This document shows positions 1 to 8,403 of a DNA stretch of 33,295 nucleotides, in pieces (the first letter of the stretch is position 1; each line of letters starts with the position of its first letter). Origin of the DNA: Candidatus Poribacteria bacterium (lineage in GTDB: Bacteria; Poribacteria; WGA-4E; UBA9662). The translations under genes were made by a program, and so were the position numbers. The stretch spans positions 1-33,295 of the forward strand of contig DTUY01000286.1 of the NCBI GenBank assembly GCA_012963885.1, given 5' to 3'. A model generated the notes under the pieces. It saw nothing but the letters and a program-made list of their open reading frames with translations. It had not been told where the DNA came from and did no database searches.

Positions 1-245
1 GCCTTAATTTCGACGTGTATTCGTGTGAGATAGACACCCGAAGCTTTTTGATTTTCGGAAGAAGTTAGTGGTCTTGGGATCTCCTAAGCGTTATCATTCT
101 AACCCAAGGGATGTGGTAATGTTGCATGGTATTGACTTATTATGTCACAATTATTCTGCAGTTTTCGTTGGGTATTTCTTTCTAGATTTTGGATTGATGA
201 GGCAAGGTTGCCTGATGGAGCGCACTAAACATTAAGGAGTATGAT

Positions 246-1103
246 ATGAAGAATTGTATTCAGCGGGTCTACGGTGGAAGACGAAAAGATATAACTCGCT
301 TCTATAAATGGATCTTGGCATGCCTGATATTTTCCTCCCTTATAGTTTTTTGTAATGATTCATTGGCAGTTAATATAAAGAGCTTGGTTGCACTCTGGTT
401 GTTTGATGAGGGTAGTGGACAGGTTGTGACTGACGAGACAGGTAATGGGCATAAAGGCACAATTCAAAATCCCAAGTGGGTTGCGGGTAAATTCGGTACT
501 TCGCTTGAATTTCAGGGGCAAGCGGGTGATCCCAATTACGTTATTATCCGTCACCATGCAGATTTTGATTTTGGGCAGGACGATTTTACTATCGGTCTTT
601 GGATCGACTCCAAAAAGGCCGACGCCTATATCATTGCCAAGCGAAGATTGGAACCGGCCAACTGGTGGAATCTAAATTCTGCTATAGATCGTCCCGGAAA
701 TTTCTTTGGTTTTGAATATGCGGGAGGTGGGGCTGGATTAGCTGCTGATTTCGGTGCAATTGACGGTAAGGTTGAGATAGTTAATAGCGGTTGGCATCAT
801 GTTGCTGCTGTAAAAGCTGGGGATAATTTGCAACTCTACGTTGATGGCGTTTTAGATGTTCAAAAAGATGGTATGAAAAAGAATGCTAAATGGAGTGTTG
901 ACAATAAAGATCCGATTCAGATTGGCGGTTGGGGAAAGTTTGAAAATCTTGTTGGTTCTGTTGACGAAATGTTTATTGCTAAAGATGCATTTACAGTGGA
1001 TGATTTGAAAAAAATCATGAATGGCTGGAAAAGAGCACAACCAGTATTTTCTTCAGAAAAGCTGTCATCAATTTGGGGAAAGATTAAGAAAGAAAATAAT
1101 TAA
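246..1103 (+). CDS. Secreted LamG-domain (concanavalin A-like lectin/glucanase fold) protein
   Basis: A 285-aa protein with a basic N-terminus and a hydrophobic stretch at about residues 22-41, which reads as a signal peptide. The mature part follows the LamG/laminin-G-like jellyroll pattern: 'ALWLFDEGSG' near residue 49, a 'DETGNGHKG' turn, 'FTIGLWID' in the middle, 'GWHHVAAVK', 'LYVDGVLD' and a late 'SVDEMFI' strand. Such domains usually bind carbohydrate or surface ligands, and no catalytic residues are evident. The start is well set: AAGGAG at 234-239 lies 6 nt before the ATG. The last 18 residues carry K-L-S-S-I-W-G-K-I-K, a tail also seen in the CBM9-like protein and in the broken gene at 29723. 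The role is inferred to be extracellular glycan or surface binding. Confidence 0.85.
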   Translation: MKNCIQRVYGGRRKDITRFYKWILACLIFSSLIVFCNDSLAVNIKSLVALWLFDEGSGQVVTDETGNGHKGTIQNPKWVAGKFGTSLEFQGQAGDPNYVIIRHHADFDFGQDDFTIGLWIDSKKADAYIIAKRRLEPANWWNLNSAIDRPGNFFGFEYAGGGAGLAADFGAIDGKVEIVNSGWHHVAAVKAGDNLQLYVDGVLDVQKDGMKKNAKWSVDNKDPIQIGGWGKFENLVGSVDEMFIAKDAFTVDDLKKIMNGWKRAQPVFSSEKLSSIWGKIKKENN

Positions 1104-1107
1104 TTAT

Positions 1108-1137
1108 GCCGAATTTAGGTTTATCTCTAAGTTTGGC
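1108..1137 (+). terminator. Possible weak hairpin terminator after the LamG gene
   Basis: The arms GCCGAATTTA (1108-1117) and TAAGTTTGGC (1128-1137) pair over 10 bp with two G-U pairs and a 10-nt loop, starting 5 nt after the stop codon. The following bases are only moderately T-rich (TTAATC), so termination is plausible but weak. Confidence 0.3.
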
Positions 1138-1175
1138 TTAATCAATTGTTGAGGTTGAGGGATCACATAGTTTAA

Positions 1176-1406
1176 TTAGTGATTAGCATTGTTTATGTCA
1201 ATCAATGATTTAGGTTTTACCGAAGGGGATTCTGAGTGCTGGTCGTTCTTCTGGGCACTGACCATTCGGCTATCCGGCGCATCCGAGATAAAGTAGATTA
1301 CCTTACCCAATAGGTAGATCAACGAAATGGCCTGAAGAACGATCTCTGCAGGAATCATGTGCGCCAAACTTGTCCGAGACGCTAATGATCGTAGAAACTT
1401 TGACAG
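1176..1406 (-). pseudogene. Possible remnant of a hydrophobic protein in a 707-bp gap
   Basis: The gap 1104-1810 has no convincing intact gene. On the - strand a frame open from just after a TAG (1407-1409) encodes about 76 residues with a clear hydrophobic segment (around 'LQAISLIYLLGKVIYFI') followed by a polar tail. Further upstream the same frame continues in protein-like composition but is broken by another stop. There is no ribosome binding site and only a TTG as start. It may be the C-terminal end of a decayed membrane protein, or chance. I do not recognise a family. I see nothing else defined in the rest of the gap apart from the approach to the next gene. Confidence 0.22.
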
Positions 1407-1828
1407 CTAAATTGGGAATTGGAATGATTTGGAAGTTGGTTAGCGAAAATTGCTGAGCATCGAAAAGGGTTGGCAATTCGTTCTACCGGAAACCACAATT
1501 ACCGATATGCTAAAATCGGAGCACTCCTCCTACCGCTGTGATTAACAATGATCTCGGTTGGTAAGAAGTAGGCATAAATTTGTTACTTCTTAATCATGAA
1601 ATTGATTGAAAAATGGCATACTTTAATTGCCCAAAGCGTAACCAGTGTTATTCTGGCCACTTGCAAGATTTGCATTAAGAGATGTGATTGAAGTGTGAAG
1701 TTGAAAATGATTGACATTTATTGACTGTGTAGGCTAAGCTTCGGATTGGTTGAATGTGAAATTAAACTTGTCTGATGAGAAAAAAGTTGTGAAAACTAAG
1801 CCATGAATTTATGGGTGGGAGAAAGATC

Positions 1829-2752
1829 GTGAAGCATTCGAAATATTATAGTTTAGTGAATACTTTTATTGTGTTCACGTCCATATTTTTAGCATTTTCC
1901 ATTTTAATTACATTGTCAGTTAATGCTGGGCCGTGGCGAAGTAAAACTCATGACAAATACGAGGCTTATACAGTTGAAGGAAGTATACTGGACATTAAAA
2001 TTGATGGTAAATTTAATGATTGGGATCTTGGGATTCTGGAGGGACCGCGTGCGGTTGTTGGTACCAATGGTAAGCCTTTCAAAGGAGTCAAAAATGTAAC
2101 TGGACAAAACGCCCCTGGGCCAGAGAAGGAGTTTGAGGTATGGGCTGGTGGTAAATGGAATGGGAAAAAAGATCACGAAACCGGCATAATATTCCTTTGG
2201 GAGCCAGATGCATTTTATATTGGCCTTATCGTCACTGACGATGAGCATGAAAACAAAGCTAACGATGGCTGGAATGGGGATTCAACACAATTGGCTTTTG
2301 AAATGACAGGGAAACGAACCGCCGATCAAGGCAAGTTTTACTTGTTTAACTGGGCCCTACCTCACAAATCAGTGTTGTGTGGGCACAATGGGTTAGCTAA
2401 GGGGGATGATTGTATAATGCATTATCAAAAAACCCCTGGAAACGATAAAGTTGATCTGGCTATTATGCGCAATAAGGCAAAAGGAATGACCTATTATGAA
2501 GCCAGATTTTCTGCAGATGAACTTGGTGTCGGTGTATTTAAGGCTGGCATGAAATTTGGTGCCAGTATTTGCGTGAATGATGGTGACGACGACACACCGG
2601 GTCAGAGGGGATGGAGTGGCTGGTATCCGCATTCAATCGTCTTTACCAAGCAATCGGAGAAGACTGGATTGGTAGTTTTATCTGAGAAGCCATACGCAGT
2701 CGGTGCGAAAGGTAAGCTAGCAACAAAATGGGCTGCTGTCAGGGCCAAATAG
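1829..2752 (+). CDS. Secreted CBM9-like (DOMON-type) carbohydrate-binding protein
   Basis: About 307 aa from the GTG at 1829. The frame also allows an ATG at 1811 (313 aa), but GGGAG at 1817-1821 sits 7 nt before the GTG while nothing precedes the ATG, so GTG is preferred. A signal peptide is seen ('FTSIFLAFSILITLSVNAG'). The mature region opens with 'IDGKFNDWD', the hallmark beginning of family-9 carbohydrate-binding (CBM9-like) domains. It continues with 'FLWEPDAFYIGLIVTDDEH', 'WNGDSTQLAFEM', 'YEARFSADELG' and a final 'GASICVNDGDDD' strand. These domains bind sugars in secreted enzymes, but here the domain stands alone with no catalytic partner. The C-terminus carries K-L-A-T-K-W-A-A-V-R, matching the tail of the LamG protein. 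A strong terminator follows. Confidence 0.82.
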   Translation: MKHSKYYSLVNTFIVFTSIFLAFSILITLSVNAGPWRSKTHDKYEAYTVEGSILDIKIDGKFNDWDLGILEGPRAVVGTNGKPFKGVKNVTGQNAPGPEKEFEVWAGGKWNGKKDHETGIIFLWEPDAFYIGLIVTDDEHENKANDGWNGDSTQLAFEMTGKRTADQGKFYLFNWALPHKSVLCGHNGLAKGDDCIMHYQKTPGNDKVDLAIMRNKAKGMTYYEARFSADELGVGVFKAGMKFGASICVNDGDDDTPGQRGWSGWYPHSIVFTKQSEKTGLVVLSEKPYAVGAKGKLATKWAAVRAK

Positions 2753-2787
2753 AATTTAATAAACCTAGCATACAATTCAGCGTAATA

Positions 2788-2834
2788 AGAGCCTTTCACT
2801 CAAACAACATTAAGCAGAGTGAAGGGCTCTTTTT
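2788..2834 (+). terminator. Rho-independent terminator of the CBM9-like gene
   Basis: The arms AGAGCCTTTCACTC (2788-2801) and GAGTGAAGGGCTCT (2817-2830) form a 14-bp stem with one G-U pair and a 15-nt loop, directly followed by a T run (2830-2834). It starts 36 nt after the stop codon and separates this gene from the convergent membrane-protein gene. Confidence 0.82.
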
Positions 2835-2868
2835 GCCCTATCTGTCAAGTAAGTTTAAAAACCCTCAA

Positions 2869-4851
2869 TCAGCCGAACCAGACACCATAACCGCGAAAGA
2901 TTTCACTTCCAACTGTACCTAGAATCCCCCACAGGATCCCTGCTGTGAAGAAGTGACCGAGTGCAACGCCCAGGAAACCGGGTATAAGTTTGCGGTAAAG
3001 CCCAAACCCTCCCAACCGAGTGATTAGCAGTTTAAATATCCAAGCAGCAAGAAAGGCGCCCCACAATGGATCTCCATAGGCTGTTACCATAGCGAATCCG
3101 AGAGGGTGTAGTGGGAATTGAAGAAAGTTTCGCCGGAAAGTTGCCAGCAGGGTGGTAAATATAAAGCCGAAACCAACTGCACCCGTTCGAGCGTAATCGG
3201 GCGAGTTTTTGGATACTTGATACCCTCTCAAAATGTTGTATTCCTGCTGAATCAATGACGCACCACGTGTGCCTCCCCGAATCCCATCGCCACCTTCAAG
3301 GATGTTGGCACCATATTCGTAGAAAGCTGTAATGTGCGTCCAGTATCCGCCTGACAGACCAACCACAAGTGCCAACATGATAGCAATAGCCATAGCACGA
3401 CGATTCATTTTCACGTCATCGCAAAGCTTAATGGCTTCTAACTGATATGCCATAAAAGCGGGAAAATAACCTCGTGAGAGGAAAGTTAAGCTGGCAAAAA
3501 CACTTAAATTCTGAAAGCTACTGTTGTGAATAAACGCTTTTGGTCCAAATGCGTTGAGCATCACACGCTTATGTTCACCATAGGGAAAGAGCCAAATCAT
3601 TGGTGCCCCTGCTTCAGCACGGATTTTTGTGTAGACTAAAGCAAAAGCCAAGATTAGACCAAAGAAGAGAAGAACTGTGGTAACTGTCATTCCTGCTGCC
3701 ACACACCAAATACAAATAAAGGCCAAACCGCTGATAGCACCAAAGAAAGCAACACGGAACGAAAGAGGTTCATTACTGTCATCGATTGACGGCGAACCAA
3801 ATGCTTTGAATACCACATTCTTGATTTGTCGCTTTCCAACCCAGAAGAAGGCAACTGTTAGTGCCAGAAATGCGCCGCTACTTTGGTCATGTACATACGG
3901 AAATCCTGGCAGGTTATAGCCTAGTGCGGAGGTAACAACAGCCTCAAATTTTAAAACGAAATAAAGAAACCAAACAGAAAAATTGACATCCAAAGGCATT
4001 AGGTAGGCGAGTCCAAAGATTGCGGGACGAAATTGAAAGGAAATCGGTCGAACAGCGCTCCAAGGTCGTTCAGTGAATAGAACGCCAAGATTGAAACTTC
4101 TACCTGGCGAAGGGAGTGATGGATAAAAAGCATGAACGATATTTAACAGGTTGTAGAAGAAAGCGAGTCCGAAACCAATCCACATGTATTGATTGCGAAA
4201 GAACGGGGAAACCAGTAGTTTGGAGTTTTCTTCTCTGGCGATTTCGAGTCCAAATCGCGCGATGGGAAAAACAAGTCGTTCTTGGTCTACCCATTGTCGA
4301 CGAAAAATGACAACCAGACAAAGCATAGTCCAGAAAAGTGCGATGAACATCAATGTCCAAAAGAATAGCGGTACTGTCCAATCTCCCCACGGCACCAATG
4401 TACCTTGACCTATACCTTCGTATGAGTCAATAATTGTCTGTTTATTGGTAATAACAAACCAATCAGGTAAATATTGGTTAAAAAGAGCATATTCATTTTC
4501 TAGGGAAGCATAGTAAAACGGTGCCGTGAGTACGGGTAAAAAATACCGTACCATGCCAATCGATGACATGGAGATTGCAATAGCAACCGTACTGTAAATA
4601 ACGATGATTTCGGCTTGTGAAAGTGAAAGGAAGTTGGCAAAACGACGGAGTAGTGGATTGACAGCGACAAGGCAGATTAAAGCCGCTACGGCGGGAATAG
4701 GCGGTACTGACTCACCAATCTGAGTTGAATGGGTAATTAAACCAGTGTGTGTTAGCCAGTAATTTCCAATCCAAATGAAAATCAGTGACAAAACAGTGGC
4801 GCGAATTGTCAAACCTGATACGAGTTTTTCCGGAAATTGTTTGATTGGCAT
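2869..4851 (-). CDS. Large polytopic membrane protein, DUF6785/DUF6784 type
   Basis: 660 aa with a dozen or more hydrophobic segments along its whole length, so an integral inner-membrane protein. Order and motifs fit the DUF6785/DUF6784 family common in Planctomycetes, Poribacteria and relatives: an early 'YWLTHTGLITHS' loop, a central 'WIGFGLAFFYNLLNIVHAFYP', an acidic 'KIRAEAGAP' loop followed by 'MIWLFPYG', and a C-terminal 'FPLHPLGFAMVTAYGDPLW'. The family has no proven function. The spacing of helices and the conserved polar loops suggest a transporter, perhaps distantly like oligopeptide transporters (inference only). The gene is convergent to the CBM9-like gene and monocistronic unless the small frame at 4894-5118 is real. 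The ribosome binding site before the ATG is weak. Confidence 0.75.
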   Translation of the reverse strand: MPIKQFPEKLVSGLTIRATVLSLIFIWIGNYWLTHTGLITHSTQIGESVPPIPAVAALICLVAVNPLLRRFANFLSLSQAEIIVIYSTVAIAISMSSIGMVRYFLPVLTAPFYYASLENEYALFNQYLPDWFVITNKQTIIDSYEGIGQGTLVPWGDWTVPLFFWTLMFIALFWTMLCLVVIFRRQWVDQERLVFPIARFGLEIAREENSKLLVSPFFRNQYMWIGFGLAFFYNLLNIVHAFYPSLPSPGRSFNLGVLFTERPWSAVRPISFQFRPAIFGLAYLMPLDVNFSVWFLYFVLKFEAVVTSALGYNLPGFPYVHDQSSGAFLALTVAFFWVGKRQIKNVVFKAFGSPSIDDSNEPLSFRVAFFGAISGLAFICIWCVAAGMTVTTVLLFFGLILAFALVYTKIRAEAGAPMIWLFPYGEHKRVMLNAFGPKAFIHNSSFQNLSVFASLTFLSRGYFPAFMAYQLEAIKLCDDVKMNRRAMAIAIMLALVVGLSGGYWTHITAFYEYGANILEGGDGIRGGTRGASLIQQEYNILRGYQVSKNSPDYARTGAVGFGFIFTTLLATFRRNFLQFPLHPLGFAMVTAYGDPLWGAFLAAWIFKLLITRLGGFGLYRKLIPGFLGVALGHFFTAGILWGILGTVGSEIFRGYGVWFG

Positions 4852-4893
4852 TAGAATGATTGCGGCTGGAGAGACATCACAATTATAATAGCA

Positions 4894-5118
4894 TTAATTA
4901 GCCCTTAATTTAAATCGGTTAAGACATGCTAGGACAAGAAGTATGAAGATTAAGTGGGTTGCAAATTCAACAGGGTTCACTAAGGCTCGGGATGCTGGGT
5001 CAATTGCTGGAATTGCCATTAAATGCTGAGCAGAATAGGCTGCAGATGGTTTACGGTAGCGAAAGGAAGTCTTTAAGAATCGTTTCCTATAGTGCTCGAA
5101 GTAATGGAAGCTATTCAC
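4894..5118 (-). CDS. Doubtful small membrane protein or gene remnant
   Basis: A 74-aa frame ending 42 nt before the start of the polytopic membrane-protein gene on the same strand. It has a basic N-terminal half and a single hydrophobic segment near the end ('ATHLIFILLVLACL') followed by a basic tail, which looks protein-like. There is no ribosome binding site, and the start lies inside the predicted promoter of the opposite operon. It could be a small membrane protein, the surviving C-terminus of a lost gene, or chance. It is the only candidate in the 348-bp gap 4852-5199. Confidence 0.22.
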   Translation of the reverse strand: MNSFHYFEHYRKRFLKTSFRYRKPSAAYSAQHLMAIPAIDPASRALVNPVEFATHLIFILLVLACLNRFKLRAN

Positions 5119-5142
5119 ATCTATCAGTTCTTCCTGTATACT
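5114..5142 (+). promoter_or_regulatory. Predicted sigma70-type promoter for the ABC/propeller operon
   Basis: TTCACA (5114-5119) and TATACT (5137-5142) are separated by exactly 17 nt and lie about 58 nt before the first ATG of the operon. This is sequence match only. An initiation site near 5149 would leave a leader of about 50 nt. Confidence 0.42.
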
Positions 5143-5199
5143 TTAAAGGCTGATAAACAGCGCAGAAGTCATAATGTCAAAACTTAGCTTGATTTAAAA

Positions 5200-6378
5200 A
5201 TGATGAGAAGGAATTTTAAAAGTCTTGTTGCAATATATTTGGCGAGCATAATAGCCTGCTTCCTAATTTATGTCCCCTCAGCCGTAACCTGCCAGATACC
5301 TGTCTTTCGATATGCGTTGGAAAGGTGGAGTCCAGATCTTTTTTCAGTGTTGATATTGTATCATAACCCATTATCCGCAGAACATCTTGGCTTAGTCGAC
5401 CGACTGAAACAAGCTGCTTTAGAGGTAGAAAGACCTGCGAATATTGAAGTTCAACTGTTTGATTTAAACGAAGACCCTCAATATTCCAAGGAACTTCTGG
5501 CGGATGGATATTCTATAGATCAATATCCCCTGATGGTTGTGCGTTATCCTCAATGGGTGAAAACGCACCGCTTGGCATGGGTGGGGACTCTGAGTGGAGA
5601 ATCTGTTGAGGCTTTAATTGATTCACCTGCAAGACAAACAATTGTCGAGCGAATCGGTGAAGGGGAGTCGGCCGTGTGGGTACTGATTGAAAGCGGCAAC
5701 CAATCGAAAGATGATGCGGCGGCAAGTCGTCTTCAAGAAAACTTGGATCTTCTACAACAGAAATTGCAACTACCGAGCCGTGAGGTGATTGAAAGTGACG
5801 AAGCCTTTCAGCCGGAAACACAGGTTGAGTTGCGTTTAGCTTTCTCTATCTTGCGTCTCAAGCGCAGTGATCCTGCTGAGGCAATCTTTGCTTCGCTACT
5901 GATTAACAGCGAACCGGATCTTCATCAATTTAATGAGCCGATTGCGATTCCTGTTTTTGGTCAAGGACGATCTCATTTTGCGCTAGTCGGCAAAGGAATC
6001 AATACTCAAACTATTACTGATAGTTGTCAATTCTTGACTGGAGCATGTTCATGTCAAGTAAAAGAACAGAATCCCGGGTCAGATCTAGTTTTTACAGCAA
6101 ACTGGCGTCAGATCATTACAGGAACCGCTATCCGGCTGCAACCTCTACCCGACTTGATGAGCATGGCAACATTGGCTGACAGTGTGGAATCGAAAGGTTT
6201 TTCGGAAAGTCCAGTTGAGCAGCAGGCTTTGTATTTGCCCCCTACAGCCGAAACACCTGTGGTCGAAAATCAACCTCTGAACGTGGGGTTCCTAATTCCT
6301 ACTGCCATTGTTGTCATCGTCAGCTTATTGGGTGTGATAGGCGTATCATTTGCTATCAAATCCCGTCGTGATGTTTGA
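5200..6378 (+). CDS. Exported, membrane-anchored protein with thioredoxin-like N-terminal half; first gene of ABC operon
   Basis: 392 aa. Residues about 8-31 form a signal peptide or N-terminal anchor ending at 'VTCQIP'. The Cys31 could be lipidated, though the lipobox is poor. After it comes 'PVFRYALERW', a pattern I associate with a planctomycete-type family next to ABC permeases. Residues about 50-180 alternate beta strands and helices in a thioredoxin-like order ('FSVLILYHNPLS', 'IEVQLFDLNEDP', 'YPLMVVRYP') but have no CxxC, so no redox activity is implied. Cys276, Cys283 and Cys285 (C-x6-C-x-C) form a possible metal or disulfide site. A transmembrane helix at about 366-386 ends in basic residues, anchoring the protein with its bulk outside the cytoplasm. 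The ribosome binding site is weak. The stop is followed within 25 nt by the permease gene. It probably serves as an accessory subunit of the exporter (inference). Confidence 0.65.
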   Translation: MMRRNFKSLVAIYLASIIACFLIYVPSAVTCQIPVFRYALERWSPDLFSVLILYHNPLSAEHLGLVDRLKQAALEVERPANIEVQLFDLNEDPQYSKELLADGYSIDQYPLMVVRYPQWVKTHRLAWVGTLSGESVEALIDSPARQTIVERIGEGESAVWVLIESGNQSKDDAAASRLQENLDLLQQKLQLPSREVIESDEAFQPETQVELRLAFSILRLKRSDPAEAIFASLLINSEPDLHQFNEPIAIPVFGQGRSHFALVGKGINTQTITDSCQFLTGACSCQVKEQNPGSDLVFTANWRQIITGTAIRLQPLPDLMSMATLADSVESKGFSESPVEQQALYLPPTAETPVVENQPLNVGFLIPTAIVVIVSLLGVIGVSFAIKSRRDV

Positions 6379-6400
6379 TTACAATTAGTTGTTTGTGCGT

Positions 6401-7690
6401 ATGATCAATACTTGGCACCTCATCCTTAGTGAGATATGCCACCGCAAGTTTCATTTTGGGTTTGCGGTGCTAGGTGTAATGACTGCGGTTGCTTGCAGTA
6501 CAAGTGTCATCGTGTTACTTGCCATGCATAACATGCAAACTGAGCAGATCCTACAGGCTAGAAGACAAGTTGTTCAAAAACGTACCGAAGAACTTGAGGA
6601 TCAGATGCGCAAAATCGGTAAAGGAATGGGGTTCAACATTTTGATTTTGCCGGAAGACCAAAACCTGAACGAGCTTTATTCTAACAATTATGCTTCAAAG
6701 TTTATGCCAGAGTCGTATGCTTCAAAGTTGGCCGAGAGCGAAATTGTGACCATCAACCATTTGTTGCCGACGGTTGAACAGCGGATCCGTTGGCCTGAAC
6801 GCAACAACCGGATAGTATTTCTGGTTGGGATCCGTGGTCAGGTGCCAATTATGCATCGGCAACCGCAAAAACCGATTGCGCAGAAAGTACCGCTGGGGCA
6901 AATCGTACTTGGCAGTGAAATTGCTATGGTCGAGAACCTTAAAGTTGGTGATAAGGTTACTCTGAAGGGAGAGAAATTCACTGTCTCACAAGTACATAAT
7001 CCGCGTGGGAACAAAGATGACATTACAATCTGGATCCACTTGGCAACCGCACAGCGAATGTTAAAAAAGGAAGGCTTGATTAACGCGATATGGGCGATCG
7101 AATGCGGATGCGCACTGGCGGATTTACCCAAGGTTACTCAGGAAATTGCGGTGTATTTACCTGATACTCAGGTAATTGAAAAGTTCACCAAGGCACAAGC
7201 TCGAGCAAACATGCGGATGGAGGCGGCCAAATTAGCTGAACAAACCCTAAAACAAGAAAAAATACATCGGAAACATCTGGGAAACAGGCGTCGAGTTCTA
7301 GCAGCGAGTGTCATCTCTGCTTCAGTTGTCGCCGGTGGCATTTGGATCGCGTTTCTATCATTGATCAATGTGTGGGATCGAAGATCGGAGATCGGTATCT
7401 TGCGTGCAGTTGGGGTTGGATCCGGTCAGATTATTAAATTATTTCTCTTTAAGTCGATCATTGTCGGGCTCTTAGGGTCGATGCTCGGCTGTTTAATCGG
7501 TTTTTTGGGTGTCATGGAGATTAATGCGTTTGCTGTCAAATCGGGTTCGCTATCATCTACGCAAATCTTTTCTTGGAGGTTAGTGCTGCTCATAGTGGTG
7601 TGTGTGCCAGCGCTGGCGGCAGTTGCGGGTTGGTTGCCGGCCTTCATGGCTGCGGGGCAGGACCCAGCTGAAACCTTGCGTGAGGACTAA
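6401..7690 (+). CDS. ABC transporter permease, FtsX/MacB/LolCE type
   Basis: 429 aa from ATG 6401. The frame extends to a TTG at 6389 and a GTG at 6395, but ATG is simplest and none has a clear ribosome binding site. Topology matches four-helix FtsX/MacB permeases: one N-terminal helix ('FGFAVLGVMTAVACSTSVIVLL'), a long extracytoplasmic domain of about 230 residues, then three C-terminal helices. The cytoplasmic loop 'DRRSEIGILRAVGVGSGQI' is the typical coupling loop of this superfamily. The end 'GQDPAETLRED' is also typical. Such permeases do not import solutes; they drive lipoprotein release, efflux or envelope mechanics. The gene is co-transcribed with the ATPase gene (3-nt gap) and with the anchored thioredoxin-like gene upstream. 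Confidence 0.85.
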   Translation: MINTWHLILSEICHRKFHFGFAVLGVMTAVACSTSVIVLLAMHNMQTEQILQARRQVVQKRTEELEDQMRKIGKGMGFNILILPEDQNLNELYSNNYASKFMPESYASKLAESEIVTINHLLPTVEQRIRWPERNNRIVFLVGIRGQVPIMHRQPQKPIAQKVPLGQIVLGSEIAMVENLKVGDKVTLKGEKFTVSQVHNPRGNKDDITIWIHLATAQRMLKKEGLINAIWAIECGCALADLPKVTQEIAVYLPDTQVIEKFTKAQARANMRMEAAKLAEQTLKQEKIHRKHLGNRRRVLAASVISASVVAGGIWIAFLSLINVWDRRSEIGILRAVGVGSGQIIKLFLFKSIIVGLLGSMLGCLIGFLGVMEINAFAVKSGSLSSTQIFSWRLVLLIVVCVPALAAVAGWLPAFMAAGQDPAETLRED

Positions 7691-7693
7691 GAG

Positions 7694-8374
7694 ATGCTTC
7701 AATTGGATCGTGTGGAGAAAACCTATACTTACAAGGGACAACAGATCTTTGCCTTGCGTCAGGTTACGTTGCAGTTGGATCACGGAAATTTCGTAGCGGT
7801 ATGCGGCCCAAGTGGATGTGGGAAATCTACCATGTTATTTGCAGCTGGAGGGTTACTACGGCCTGATGATGGCATTGTTAGGATTGATGAGACGAATCTA
7901 TACGTGATTTCCGCTGATCAACGTGCGCAGTATCGTGCCATAGAGATTGGTTTTGTTTTTCAACAGTTTCACTTAGTACCATATCTGAATGTGCTTGACA
8001 ACGTCCTAGCTGCTTCATTAGCACTTGAGGGTATTAACCGACAAATGAAAGTAAATCTTCGTGACCGCGCACTGGAATTAATTGAACGGTTCGGGTTAGC
8101 AGACCGGTTATCACATGTGCCTTCAAAACTTTCTACAGGGGAGCGGCAACGTACAGCCCTAGCACGGGCTTTACTCAACCATCCGCGTTTGCTGTTAGCT
8201 GATGAACCGACTGGTAACTTGGATGACGAAAATACGGAGGTGGTATGTCAGCATCTTGCTGAATATGCTGACAATGGTGGAATGGTGCTACTGGCAACGC
8301 ACGATCAGCGGGTTGCATCTTATGCAGACAATATAGTTCAAATGAGCGATGGAACTATTTTTGCTGACATATAG
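7694..8374 (+). CDS. ABC transporter ATP-binding protein, LolD/MacB-like
   Basis: 226 aa, a normal single ABC domain. Seen in order: Walker A GPSGCGKST (38-46), Q-loop in FVFQQFHLVP (87-96), signature LSTGERQR (146-153; the usual LSGGQ here reads LSTGE), Walker B LLLADEPTGNLDDE (166-179) and H-loop ATHD with His203. The 'EPTGNLD' block and 'HLVPYLNVLDNV' are typical of the MacB/LolD/FtsE branch that pairs with FtsX-type permeases. It starts 3 nt after the permease stop and would power that permease. The change in the signature motif is mild and compatible with activity. Confidence 0.93.
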   Translation: MLQLDRVEKTYTYKGQQIFALRQVTLQLDHGNFVAVCGPSGCGKSTMLFAAGGLLRPDDGIVRIDETNLYVISADQRAQYRAIEIGFVFQQFHLVPYLNVLDNVLAASLALEGINRQMKVNLRDRALELIERFGLADRLSHVPSKLSTGERQRTALARALLNHPRLLLADEPTGNLDDENTEVVCQHLAEYADNGGMVLLATHDQRVASYADNIVQMSDGTIFADI

Positions 8375-8403
8375 CATATAGCACTTGTGCATATGGTTAA
8401 AAT

